The position numbers and the translations under genes were made by a program. Below are positions 54,065-62,569 of a stretch of DNA of 64,000 nucleotides, piece after piece. The stretch comes from Vibrio ishigakensis (GTDB lineage Bacteria; Pseudomonadota; Gammaproteobacteria; Enterobacterales; Vibrionaceae), in assembly GCF_024347675.1 (NCBI RefSeq), contig NZ_AP024882.1:496001-560000 (forward strand), given 5' to 3'. Position 1 is the stretch's first letter. Each line of letters opens with the position of its first letter. The notes under the pieces were generated by a model. That model worked only from the letters and a program-made list of their open reading frames with translations, had not been told where the DNA came from and made no database searches.

Positions 54065-54112
54065 TGATCTTTATGATTAAAACTGATCTTATTGATATAG
54101 TGATCTTATGAT
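54065..54112 (+). repeat. TGAT repeat run in the origin unwinding region
   Basis: TGAT occurs at 54065, 54074, 54084, 54093, 54101 and 54109, 8-10 nt apart (ATCA on the complement), within an AT-rich stretch. RctB is reported to bind single-stranded ATCA repeats in the V. cholerae unwinding element, and these are the likely counterparts. Confidence 0.65.
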
Positions 54113-54174
54113 CTGAGTGTAATTTTGCTTTTAAGTCACTGATTTAAAATAAGTATTTTTTTTGCCTTTGGAAA

Positions 54175-54302
54175 GCATGATCAAGACACTTTCGAAACCA
54201 TGATCAATGTAGCTCCGAGAGCATGATCAAAACTATTCGAAACTATGATCAACGTCAGATAGAACGCATGATCAAATGAAATACGAAAGCATGATCATCA
54301 AT
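54175..54302 (+). repeat. six-member RctB iteron array
   Basis: ATGATCA cores at 54177, 54200, 54223, 54245, 54268 and 54291, intervals 23, 23, 22, 23, 23 (about two helical turns). Each has GATC, so RctB binding would depend on Dam methylation. Flanks read CGAAA or similar upstream. Confidence 0.93.
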
Positions 54303-54312
54303 CCCTAACATC

Positions 54313-54321
54313 TTATCCACA
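54313..54321 (+). other. DnaA box
   Basis: TTATCCACA, the strong consensus DnaA site, next to the iteron array. V. cholerae ori2 also carries one DnaA box. Confidence 0.85.
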
Positions 54322-54386
54322 GGCCGTTTTTTCCATATTTTGACGATCTTAGGAAATTGAGCGAATTTGCATCCTATTTGGTGATC

Positions 54387-54840
54387 CGTAAGCATGATCA
54401 AGGAATGCTATTTCCCATAGTTCCGAAGCTTTGTGTTTAGATTCAAATCCAATTCTGCATTTGAATGTTTTGCACGACCAATGCTAGTGAATTGTCGTTT
54501 TTATTGGAAATATTGGAAGCATGATCAAGAGCGATGTAAAACACATGCTTCCCAAGCCCTCGTTACTTCAATCTAAACCTGTTTATAAGCGAATTAACCC
54601 AATCACTAGAGTCTATCTGGGCTTAACCGTAATCTAGTCGGATATTTACATGCTTCCGAAGAAAGAAGTTACTTGATCATTGATCCGAAAAAGATCCTTG
54701 AACCACAGATTTCAATTACTGTTTTATTTTAACGAATATTAGATCAATATATCTTGATCATAGTTCCGTAATCTTAAACAGATCAGAGTAACGAGCTAAT
54801 ATGGTTTCGGAAAGATGATCAAGGTATTCCCTTGATCATG
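54387..54840. repeat. dispersed and inverted iterons (rctA-like control region)
   Basis: Further iterons at 54394 (+), 54521 (+), 54671 (-), 54752 (-), 54815 (+) and 54830 (-). The last two face each other across a few bases. Two truncated GGAAGCATG halves occur on the complement near 54543 and 54650. No ORF. It corresponds in position to rctA of V. cholerae, a negative control region. I could not identify the 39-mer sites by eye. Confidence 0.8.
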
Positions 54841-55090
54841 CTTCTGTCGTTTTATCTGGATCGTATCAGGGCTGTAACTATTGTGTTTTCATACAGTTAT
54901 TGAGTTGTCTTAGTCCGTAAATTAGCCAGCTATTCCCATCGTTCCGTGACTAAGCCACTGTTTTATTTGATTTGTTGCACTGTCACTAGCAGTTCAGACA
55001 TTACGTTGACCAAGTTCTTAGCCCAAATAGATAAGATAAATTCAATGTCAGTTCTTTTGTTATTGTCTGAGACCTTGCCCATTTAGTTTG

Positions 55091-55132
55091 GCTATCAGCT
55101 ATCAGCTATCAGCTATCAGCTATCAGCTATCA
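55091..55132 (+). repeat. heptamer tandem repeat GCTATCA x6
   Basis: Six perfect copies of GCTATCA in an otherwise non-repetitive gap upstream of parA2. The unit is unrelated to the iterons or parS2. Copy number likely varies between strains by slippage. The rest of 54841-55368 holds a parS2 site and AT-rich sequence. Confidence 0.9.
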
Positions 55133-55166
55133 GTATCTACTGTTGCCCTTTTGAGCAGTAAACCTG

Positions 55167-55179
55167 TTTACAATGTAAA
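55167..55179. other. parS2 site upstream of parA2
   Basis: TTTACAATGTAAA, perfect consensus with a different central base, 190 nt before parA2. Confidence 0.85.
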
Positions 55180-55368
55180 TAAGTGACTCCTGTAACTTTT
55201 TAAATCTTTAACTGTAAACAGCATAATCAGAGGCAGAAAATAGACAATAAAATAGGAATATGGCAGGCAATTTATGTGATTCAACACATTAATTATTGTT
55301 CAGCTATTTATTGCTGTTTTAACTAATAGCTGTACAATGAACTTAGTCTTACTTTTATGGGAAGAGTC

Positions 55369-56589
55369 ATGAATAGGGAATCTACAATAGATAATCTTTA
55401 CCAATTAGCTGAGTCAACAAAACAAGTTCAAGCTGATCGCATCGAAATCGTTCTTGAAGAAAGAAATGAAGAACATTTCCCACCGATGTCGAAGGCTATG
55501 ATGGAGACTCGCTCTGGTCTTACGCGTCGTAAATTGGATGACGCGATCACTAAGATGGAAGCTAACGGCCATCAGTTCACCAAAAACAACGCTAATCACT
55601 ATTCAATCTCTCTAGATGAAGCCCATCAATTGATGGAGTTTGCTGGCGTTGAGAAGTTTCACCAGCGTAAGCGTAATCAAGGCAACAAACCATGGGTTGT
55701 AAACGTACAGAACCAGAAGGGTGGTACGGGTAAATCTATGTCTGCGGTACACCTAGCTGCGTGTATGGCACTTAACCTAGATAAGCGTTATCGCATCTGT
55801 CTTATTGACCTTGACCCTCAGGGCTCACTTCGTCTGTTTCTGAATCCTCAAATCAGTATTAGTGATCACGAGAATATCTACTCAGCAGTAGATATCATGC
55901 TGGATAACGTGCCGGATGAAGAAGAGGTAGATATCGAGTTTCTTCGCAAGAATGTTTTGCTACCGACTCAGTATCCAAACCTAAAGACTATATCGGCTTT
56001 CCCAGAAGATGCCATGTTCAACGCTGAAGCGTGGCAGTCACTGTCTCAAGATCAGTCGCTAGATATCGTTAAGCTGTTGAAAGAGAAGCTCATCGACAAG
56101 ATTGCTGATGACTTCGACCTTATTATGATAGATACAGGTCCTCACGTTGACCCACTAGTATGGAACGCAATGTACGCATCTAACGCGCTATTGATTCCAT
56201 GTGCGGCGAAGCGTCTTGACTGGGCTGCTACAGTAAACTTCTTCCAGCATCTACCAACGGTTTACGAGATGTTCCCAGAGGATTGGCACGGACTGGAGTT
56301 TATCCGTCTAATGCCAACTATGTTTGAGGACGACAACAAGAAGCAAGTTTCTGTTCTGACAGAGATGAACTATCTTCTTCAAGACCAGGTGATGATGGCG
56401 ACTATTCCACGTAGCCGAGCATTTGAGACCTGTGCAGACACCTACAGCACTGTATTCGACCTGACTCCAGGTGATTTCGAAGGTGGTAAAAAGACTCTGG
56501 CTGTGGCGCAAGATGCGGTACAGAAGAGTGCATTAGAGTTAGAACGCGTATTGCACAGTAACTGGGCTTCGCTGAATCAGGAGGATTAA
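55369..56589 (+). CDS. parA2: ParA2, chromosome 2 partition ATPase
   Basis: A 406-residue ParA with an N-terminal DNA-binding extension (about 1-105: SGLTRRKLDDAITKME is a HTH) and the ATPase fold. Deviant Walker A is QNQKGGTGKS (about 115-124), Walker A' DLDPQGSL and Walker B LIMIDTGPHV. The length and N-terminal domain match Vibrio ParA2. ATG 55369 is preferred to 55357; GGGAAGAG precedes it. It coats DNA nonspecifically and moves ParB2-parS2 complexes. Followed by parB2 after 6 nt. Confidence 0.95.
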   Translation: MNRESTIDNLYQLAESTKQVQADRIEIVLEERNEEHFPPMSKAMMETRSGLTRRKLDDAITKMEANGHQFTKNNANHYSISLDEAHQLMEFAGVEKFHQRKRNQGNKPWVVNVQNQKGGTGKSMSAVHLAACMALNLDKRYRICLIDLDPQGSLRLFLNPQISISDHENIYSAVDIMLDNVPDEEEVDIEFLRKNVLLPTQYPNLKTISAFPEDAMFNAEAWQSLSQDQSLDIVKLLKEKLIDKIADDFDLIMIDTGPHVDPLVWNAMYASNALLIPCAAKRLDWAATVNFFQHLPTVYEMFPEDWHGLEFIRLMPTMFEDDNKKQVSVLTEMNYLLQDQVMMATIPRSRAFETCADTYSTVFDLTPGDFEGGKKTLAVAQDAVQKSALELERVLHSNWASLNQED

Positions 56590-56595
56590 TAATTT

Positions 56596-57570
56596 ATGGC
56601 CATCAAAACTTCCGATCTAAACGCCAAATTATTCGGTAAAGCCAACAAACGACGCGCGACTACGCCAACTGAAGCGCAAGAAGCGGCAAAAGAGAATGCT
56701 CAGGTTATTGAACTTGCTGTTGCCGGTGAAGATACGGTTTCGTTTGAATTACGTCGTATCCCTGCGAAGGATGTAGAGAAAAAGACAGTCGTTTTTGCTG
56801 AGAATGCCCGTGAGCAGTCTTTTTTAAACGAGCACGCTCTTGCTGATATCCTAGTTACGCTAAAAGAGCGTGGTCAGCAGTATCCAGCCGTTGGTCGAAT
56901 GACAAAAGACGGCAAGATTGAGGTTCTAGACGGTAGTCGTCGTCGCAAATCTTGTATCTTGGCTGAGCAAGACTTCCTTATCTATGTGGCTGAGAACATT
57001 GATACTCAGCATGCTAAGTTCCTTTCTGATGTGGCTAACGCACACAAGCCCCTTTCTCTGTATGAGAAGGGCAGGGAGATGCAGGCTAAGCTAGATTCAG
57101 GTGAGATTACTGATCAGAAAGGCCTAGCAAGCTTATTCCAGTGCAGTGAAGCGCTCGTAAGTGGTGCCCTAAAGGCAGCTTCACTGCCACTTCCGCTGCT
57201 TCAGGCATATCCTAATGTGACTGAGCTTGGTCGCCCGACAATCGTTAAGCTCCACAAGCAGTTCTTCGGATTGAGTGATAAAGCTAAGCAGACCATCTTG
57301 GATAAATGCCAAGCGGATGGTGCCTTTGTATGGCAGCGTTTCAGTGAAATGGGTGAAGCGCAGATCACTAAGCAGGTGTCTGCAGAGATTGAGAACTGGA
57401 TTGCGGAACTGCAAGGTGCCCCTAAAGCGACTGCTACTAAAGCGGTTGACCTAGTTAAGGGCCGTGCTAGCTACACTCGCAAAGGTCAGTCTTTGGCGCT
57501 GAACCTGAAGAAAGTAGACGATGTGTTAGCGCAAGAAATCCTTCAGTTTATCGAAGGTAAGCTTAAATAA
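56596..57570 (+). CDS. parB2: ParB2, parS2-binding partition protein
   Basis: A 324-residue ParB: N-terminal basic region, conserved VLDGSRRRKSCILA (CTPase-type GxxRxxA-like patch) and a HTH (QKGLASLFQCSEALVSGAL), then a C-terminal dimer domain. Binds TTTACAnTGTAAA. Operon with parA2 (6-nt gap) ending in a terminator. The many parS2 sites nearby support it. Confidence 0.95.
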   Translation: MAIKTSDLNAKLFGKANKRRATTPTEAQEAAKENAQVIELAVAGEDTVSFELRRIPAKDVEKKTVVFAENAREQSFLNEHALADILVTLKERGQQYPAVGRMTKDGKIEVLDGSRRRKSCILAEQDFLIYVAENIDTQHAKFLSDVANAHKPLSLYEKGREMQAKLDSGEITDQKGLASLFQCSEALVSGALKAASLPLPLLQAYPNVTELGRPTIVKLHKQFFGLSDKAKQTILDKCQADGAFVWQRFSEMGEAQITKQVSAEIENWIAELQGAPKATATKAVDLVKGRASYTRKGQSLALNLKKVDDVLAQEILQFIEGKLK

Positions 57571-57589
57571 GCTTGATTGATTTGACGAA

Positions 57590-57616
57590 AGCCCCGAGAA
57601 ATCGGGGCTTTTTTTA
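57590..57616 (+). terminator. terminator of parAB2
   Basis: AGCCCCGA/TCGGGGCT stem with GAAA loop and T7. Confidence 0.88.
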
Positions 57617-57699
57617 TGTCTGAGGTTTGTAAGTTAGAAAAGGGGTAGGGGAGTTTGCTATGCTAACCAGCGCCCCCTTAACTAATTTGGATTAATTCC

Positions 57700-59733
57700 T
57701 TGTCTTATCTCGATTCTGCACAGCAACTCTTGTCTCTGATAGAAACCGCCAAACAGCGATTCCATCGTTTTGGGGTGGTGTTACGGGGTAGTGATGAGTG
57801 GCAACAAGCAACACTAGAACAGCTAGGCTCGCTTACTGGGTTTGAAAGAGTTATAGAACTGGGCAGTAAGACAGTCAGCTTTGCTGAGTCTCTGTCTTTC
57901 AAACAGGCAAGGACAGTACTCGGACAAGAGTCTGACCTTATCGTTGCTGACCTGAATGCAGAATTTGATGCTGATGGCCTGACCGCCGCTTGTGGCACCT
58001 TAAAAGGCGGTGGTTTGCTACTGTTGAAACCAAAGCTATCCCTAGATACTCCTTTTGATAATTGGCTTTCTAACGCTATGGAGTCACTGGTAGAACTCTC
58101 AGAAGCTGGAATAACAAACCCTACGCCTTACAGATGCCTAGATAAGGTTGACCCGTATGCTGAGCAGAAAGAGGCGATACAAGCGGTTCACAAAGTCCTG
58201 AACGGGCATAGAAAGCGTCCCTTGGTAATTACTGCAGATAGGGGAAGAGGAAAGTCTTCTGCTCTTGGTATCGCTTCTGCAGAGATAATTAGAGACAACG
58301 ATAAGCGAATCTTAGTGACGGCTCCGAACAAGTCGGCGGTTGCTACCTTGTTTGAGCGAGCTGGCGTTGAGCTGGATAAGCCCGTGTCAGGTTCTAAATT
58401 AGAATCTGCCTCTGGTGGCAGTATTGAGTATATTGCACCAGATGAATTGCTTCGCTCGTTACCCAACTGCGACCTATTGTTGGTCGATGAAGCGTCTGCC
58501 ATTCCTTTACCACTGCTAAAACAGATAGTGACCAACTATCACAGGGTCTGTTTCTCTACGACTGTTCATGGTTATGAAGGCTGTGGAAGAGGTTTCTCTC
58601 TTAAGTTTGAACCTTGGCTCGAATCTAATAGACCTGGTTGGAAGGCGATTAGACTCTCTCAGCCTATCCGTTGGAACCCAGAAGATTCACTGGAAGCATG
58701 GTTATTTGATGCGTTCTTACTCGATGCGGAGGTTGGATCTGCACCCATAAAAAGTCAGTCGTCATTAGAGTTCAGTAAATTGATGACAGAAGGTTTTCTG
58801 AATAGTAGGGCTTTGTTGTCTGATTGCTTCGGTCTTCTGGTCAATGCTCATTACCAAACTGCGCCAAATGACCTTGTTCAACTTTTAAATGACTCAAAGG
58901 TATCTGTGTATCAAGCTACACAAGATTCTGTTTGTGTCGGTGTAGTGTTGGCAGTTGAAGAGGGTGGGTTGGATTCAGACACCATCAGAAACGTCCAGTT
59001 AGGAAAACGTCGACCTGTTGGTCACTTAGTCCCTGTATCTCTTGCCAATCATCTTGCTACTGCAGAGCCTGCAACTCAAAAGAGTCTTCGTGTTATGCGT
59101 ATTGCAGTGCATCCTGAGCTCCAAGGTAAGGGGGTAGGGAGTGCTCTGCTTGAGTACTTATCTAGTCAGGCCCATAACTTCAGCTATCTTTCCACCAGCT
59201 TTGGCGCTACCGCAGAGCTATTTGATTTCTGGAATCAGAATAAATTTGTGTGTGTGCGTCTTGGAGTGAAGCAAGACCAAGCGAGTGGCTGTTTTTCTAC
59301 GATCTTGGTGAAGCCGTTGCTTAGCCATTTAGATTGGCTTGCAGAAGCAAAAGAGTTTGTTACTCAAAGCCTATTGGATACTGCACCAGATTATCATCTG
59401 CGACTGCAGAACGATTTATTGTTTAGATTGTTACAGCAACAAGGTCATACGACTTCTACACGAGATAGAAACCTGATCTCTAATTACGCAAATGGCGGTA
59501 ATAGCTTTGAAACCTGCCGCTCGGCTATCGCGTCTGCTATGGCGAATCTTTTGTCTAACGGGAATGAGTTCAGCTTTGATATGAACTGGGGCTTGCTGAT
59601 TTCTGCTGGTATTAAAAAAATGAGCTGGGGAGAGCTTGCACAGGAGTTTGGTTTTACAGGGAAGAAGCAGGTGGAAAAGGCGTTACGTGTAGCTGTGTCA
59701 GATAGGATTATCAGGAATTTACAGTGTAAATAG
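57700..59733 (+). CDS. tmcA: TmcA, tRNA(Met) cytidine acetyltransferase
   Basis: A 677-residue enzyme making N4-acetylcytidine at the wobble base of elongator tRNA-Met. An N-terminal DUF1726-like domain precedes the RNA helicase-like ATPase (TADRGRGKSSALG about 178-190; LLVDEASAIPLPLL), then a GNAT domain (RVMRIAVHPELQGKGVGSALL about 463-483). TTG is the start codon; no ATG fits. The last codons contain a parS2 site (LQCK-stop). Confidence 0.93.
   Translation: MSYLDSAQQLLSLIETAKQRFHRFGVVLRGSDEWQQATLEQLGSLTGFERVIELGSKTVSFAESLSFKQARTVLGQESDLIVADLNAEFDADGLTAACGTLKGGGLLLLKPKLSLDTPFDNWLSNAMESLVELSEAGITNPTPYRCLDKVDPYAEQKEAIQAVHKVLNGHRKRPLVITADRGRGKSSALGIASAEIIRDNDKRILVTAPNKSAVATLFERAGVELDKPVSGSKLESASGGSIEYIAPDELLRSLPNCDLLLVDEASAIPLPLLKQIVTNYHRVCFSTTVHGYEGCGRGFSLKFEPWLESNRPGWKAIRLSQPIRWNPEDSLEAWLFDAFLLDAEVGSAPIKSQSSLEFSKLMTEGFLNSRALLSDCFGLLVNAHYQTAPNDLVQLLNDSKVSVYQATQDSVCVGVVLAVEEGGLDSDTIRNVQLGKRRPVGHLVPVSLANHLATAEPATQKSLRVMRIAVHPELQGKGVGSALLEYLSSQAHNFSYLSTSFGATAELFDFWNQNKFVCVRLGVKQDQASGCFSTILVKPLLSHLDWLAEAKEFVTQSLLDTAPDYHLRLQNDLLFRLLQQQGHTTSTRDRNLISNYANGGNSFETCRSAIASAMANLLSNGNEFSFDMNWGLLISAGIKKMSWGELAQEFGFTGKKQVEKALRVAVSDRIIRNLQCK
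59718..59730. other. parS2 site overlapping the end of tmcA
   Basis: TTTACAGTGTAAA running into the tmcA stop codon (59731-59733); first of three sites within 68 nt. Confidence 0.88.
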
Positions 59734-59743
59734 CGGGGGCTAA

Positions 59744-59756
59744 TTTACACTGTAAA
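59744..59756. other. parS2 site
   Basis: TTTACACTGTAAA, second of the cluster, 26 nt after the first (start to start). Confidence 0.88.
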
Positions 59757-59772
59757 TTGATAGGGACTTAGA

Positions 59773-59785
59773 TTTACAGTGTAAA
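59773..59785. other. parS2 site
   Basis: TTTACAGTGTAAA, third of the cluster, 29 nt after the second (start to start) and next to the stop of the small gene at 59789. Confidence 0.88.
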
Positions 59786-59788
59786 TCG

Positions 59789-59992
59789 TTATCTCCCAAA
59801 TGGGTGTTTATAGATGACCCTTTGCAGGTCGTCCACACACCACCACTTATCTACTGTACCTCCTTTAGAATCTATAATCCTTACCAAGGCCTTTGGCCGC
59901 ATCTCAGTAAATATTGCGTAACCAACCACCTCACCTTGATATCCATGGGCGATTACAGTGACTGTATGCCCAAGCTCAATTTTTCTAATCAT
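59789..59992 (-). CDS. small hypothetical protein
   Basis: A 67-residue protein with beta-strand pattern (GHTVTVIAHGYQGEVVGYAIF, then ALVRIIDSKGGTVDKWW), possibly an SH3/KOW-like fold. The ribosome site is modest (ATTAAGTCG). No family recognised. Ends by the triple parS2 cluster. Confidence 0.6.
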   Translation of the reverse strand: MIRKIELGHTVTVIAHGYQGEVVGYAIFTEMRPKALVRIIDSKGGTVDKWWCVDDLQRVIYKHPFGR

Positions 59993-60034
59993 CGACTTAA
60001 TCTAGGTTGAGTAAACTAGCCTCAGATTGATTAA

Positions 60035-60094
60035 TTGCTTCCAGCACTCAAACGTTGAAAATGTGTTGAGTGGCTTTGTTGAGATTGGAAGCAA
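60035..60094. repeat. nested inverted repeat in a 370-nt gap
   Basis: Outer arms TTGCTTCCA and TGGAAGCAA; inner arms CACTCAA (60045-60051) and TTGAGTG (60066-60072). No T-run. Gap 59993-60365 otherwise AT-rich with no ORF; it follows the type I secretion operon (complement) and precedes nothing on +. Confidence 0.5.
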
Positions 60095-60365
60095 ACACCA
60101 ATCACAGTAAGCATTTCTATCTTGGGGTATTAGATAGAATTCGCTTTGCCCTACCTTCAATTTCTTAAAGTTGGCTAAGACTAATCAGAATGTGAGTCTT
60201 GAAAAACCGGTGTACTATATGGTGCGCCGTACGTCCGATGTGCGAAGAAAATTATCACTTAGTTGAATAAAAATCAAAATAAATGATATGTATGATTATA
60301 TTAAAATCAGATACTTAGAAGGGAAAATAGGGCAGTGATGCAAGCTGCATCACTGCGTAGAGTGG

Positions 60366-62483
60366 TTATTCGTTGACGCTCTTTAAGTTTCCGCGCTGAA
60401 GTTCTTTCAGTACTTTATCTTTCGGACCATCAGCTACAACGTTGCCTGCGTGCATTACGACAAGGCGGTCGACAACTTCTAGCATAGAGGTCTTGTGAGT
60501 GATTAGAACCAGAGTTTGTTCTGGGGTGAGGCGCTTTAGTTCATTCTTAAAAAGAGCCTCAGCACGGTTGTCCATAGCGCTGGTAGGTTCATCTAGAAGA
60601 AGAATAGGTGGCTTGCCTAGGAATGCTCTAGCTATAGCGACGGCTTGGCGTTGACCGCCAGAAAGTAACTGACCACCTTCACCTACTTGTCTCTCAAGGC
60701 CTGCAGGGTCTTTCATCGTAAACTCGGTAACACCTGCACGCTTGGCTGCCAACATGACTTCATTGTCGTCAGCCAGCGGATTTCCAAGCGTAATGTTGTC
60801 GCGAATAGAACCGTAGAACAAGGTGATATCTTGTGGCACACAGCCAATGTTGTTGCGTACATCTACATGATGGAGTTGCTGAATGTCGGTATCATCGATA
60901 CGGATGTGACCTTGCGTTGGTTGGTACAGCCCCATTATTAAACGCTCTAGTGTCGTCTTGCCTGAACCTACACGGCCGATGATTGCTACCTTCTCACCAG
61001 GACGAATAGTAAGGCTCATGTCTCTTATAGAAGATACAGGCGCTTCAGGATAGTTAAAGGTCACCTTGTCTAATTCGATCTTGCCCTGAAGCACAGGGCG
61101 GTGCACATAGCGTTTATCTTCTTCTTGCTCGTCAGGCATGCTCATCACCTGTTCGATAATGGTCATAGAAGACTTAGCCTGATTGTAACGTGTTGAAAGC
61201 AAAGCGATTTGAACCATAGGTCCGATAGCGCGGCCACTTAGCATGGTTGCTGCGATCAAGCCACCCATGGTGAGCTCGCCCTCTGCAATCAGGTAAACAC
61301 CAAAGATAAGCATGCCTACGTTTGATGCCTGCTGAAGGAAGCCAGCAGAGTTCTGCACACCATCTGTGATTCGGCGACTCTTGATGTTCCAGTTGGCCAT
61401 ATGGGCCACCGCCTCTTCCCAGCGATACTGGAACTGGCTTTGTGCACCGTACATTTTTAGGGTTTCTAACCCGGACAGGCTCTCAATAAGGTTGGCGTAT
61501 TTTTGCGAAGCAAGACGCGAGCCCTCTTCGATACTGTTGCGCAGTGGTTTCTGGATCAGCAAAGAATGGATAATCAAGATGCTGACGAAGATGATAGGGA
61601 TGATGACGACGTTGCCGGCGATAAGCCATATCACTAGTAAAAACAGCAGAGCAAATGGAAGGTCGATTAGCGCGGCTACAGTAGCTGAGGTGAAGAATTC
61701 TCGAATAGATTCAAACTCTTGCAGATGCTTAGCGAATGCGCCAACTGATGGTGGGCGGGCTTCCATACGTATGCCCATCACCTTGCTAAACAGTTTTGAT
61801 GAAATAAGAATGTCTGATTTTTTACCTGCTACGTCGATGAAATAGCTACGAAGGGATTTGAGTAATAGGTCGAAGATGAATATCACACCTATACCACTTG
61901 CAAGAACCCAAAGAGATTCGAATGCTAAGTTTGGCACGACCTTGTCGTAAACGATACGAGTAAACAAAGGTGTAGCGACAGCAAAGATATTGATCAGAAT
62001 CGAGGCTATGAGCACATCACGATAGATAGAGCGAGACTGTACTAAGGTGCTCCAAAACCAGTGTCCTTTGCGAGTTTTTAATATCTCAGGAGAGCGTTGG
62101 TCGTAACGAAACTGCTTTTTAATCAAGAAGTAACGGCCACTGTACTCTTCTTTGAGCTCGCTTAGCTCGATTGTAGTTGCGATAAACCCCGAGCTTGGGC
62201 TGATGATTTCTGCTTGCCCTTTCTCTTGGTCGATACTGAGAAGTACACAGGCCTCATCATGACCGGTTAACAAGATAGCTGGTAGGGTAAGTTCAGAAAC
62301 CTTTTCTAGAGGTGCGTTTTTTTCTTTTGCTACTAAGCCCGCGCGCTCAGCAGCTCGCGGAAGGAGTAGGGGAGTCAGTTTACCCTCAGGTAGGGGAAGA
62401 CCATTGACCAACGCCTCGGGAGAGTTTGAGAGCCCATAGTAGCGACTGACGTAAGTTAATGAATGTAATAATGAATCTTTCAC
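60366..62483 (-). CDS. type I secretion ABC transporter (LapB/RtxB-like)
   Basis: A 705-residue exporter: N-terminal C39-like domain without catalytic Cys (about 1-130), six-helix membrane domain, and ATPase with Walker A GRVGSGKTT, signature LLSGGQRQAVAIARA and Walker B ILLLDEPTSAMD. The degenerate peptidase-like domain is typical of RTX/adhesin exporters. Eighty-six nt after the HlyD-type gene. The secreted substrate is not in the window, probably a large RTX or adhesin nearby upstream. Confidence 0.9.
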   Translation of the reverse strand: MKDSLLHSLTYVSRYYGLSNSPEALVNGLPLPEGKLTPLLLPRAAERAGLVAKEKNAPLEKVSELTLPAILLTGHDEACVLLSIDQEKGQAEIISPSSGFIATTIELSELKEEYSGRYFLIKKQFRYDQRSPEILKTRKGHWFWSTLVQSRSIYRDVLIASILINIFAVATPLFTRIVYDKVVPNLAFESLWVLASGIGVIFIFDLLLKSLRSYFIDVAGKKSDILISSKLFSKVMGIRMEARPPSVGAFAKHLQEFESIREFFTSATVAALIDLPFALLFLLVIWLIAGNVVIIPIIFVSILIIHSLLIQKPLRNSIEEGSRLASQKYANLIESLSGLETLKMYGAQSQFQYRWEEAVAHMANWNIKSRRITDGVQNSAGFLQQASNVGMLIFGVYLIAEGELTMGGLIAATMLSGRAIGPMVQIALLSTRYNQAKSSMTIIEQVMSMPDEQEEDKRYVHRPVLQGKIELDKVTFNYPEAPVSSIRDMSLTIRPGEKVAIIGRVGSGKTTLERLIMGLYQPTQGHIRIDDTDIQQLHHVDVRNNIGCVPQDITLFYGSIRDNITLGNPLADDNEVMLAAKRAGVTEFTMKDPAGLERQVGEGGQLLSGGQRQAVAIARAFLGKPPILLLDEPTSAMDNRAEALFKNELKRLTPEQTLVLITHKTSMLEVVDRLVVMHAGNVVADGPKDKVLKELQRGNLKSVNE

Positions 62484-62541
62484 AAGTTGCTATCCTTAGC
62501 ATCCTTAAAACCCTGAAAGTTCAGGATAATTGTAATTATAG

Positions 62542-62559
62542 TCCCTTGATCATACTTCC
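62542..62559 (-). other. RctB-iteron-like site between T1SS genes
   Basis: On the complement strand GGAAGTATGATCAAGGGA, matching the extended consensus of the origin iterons at all but one position of GGAAGCATGATCAAGG, about 8 kb from the array and intergenic. Confidence 0.55.
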
Positions 62560-62569
62560 ATGATCTGGG

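Larger units (their letters stand above)
53963..54402. other. chromosome 2 replication origin (oriCII core)
   Basis: From the rctB start: AT-rich unwinding region with TGAT repeats, six ATGATCA iterons at 22-23 bp spacing (54177-54300), the DnaA box TTATCCACA at 54313 and a further iteron at 54394. This order matches the described Vibrio ori2 minimal origin. It also contains the rctB promoter on the complement strand. Confidence 0.93.
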
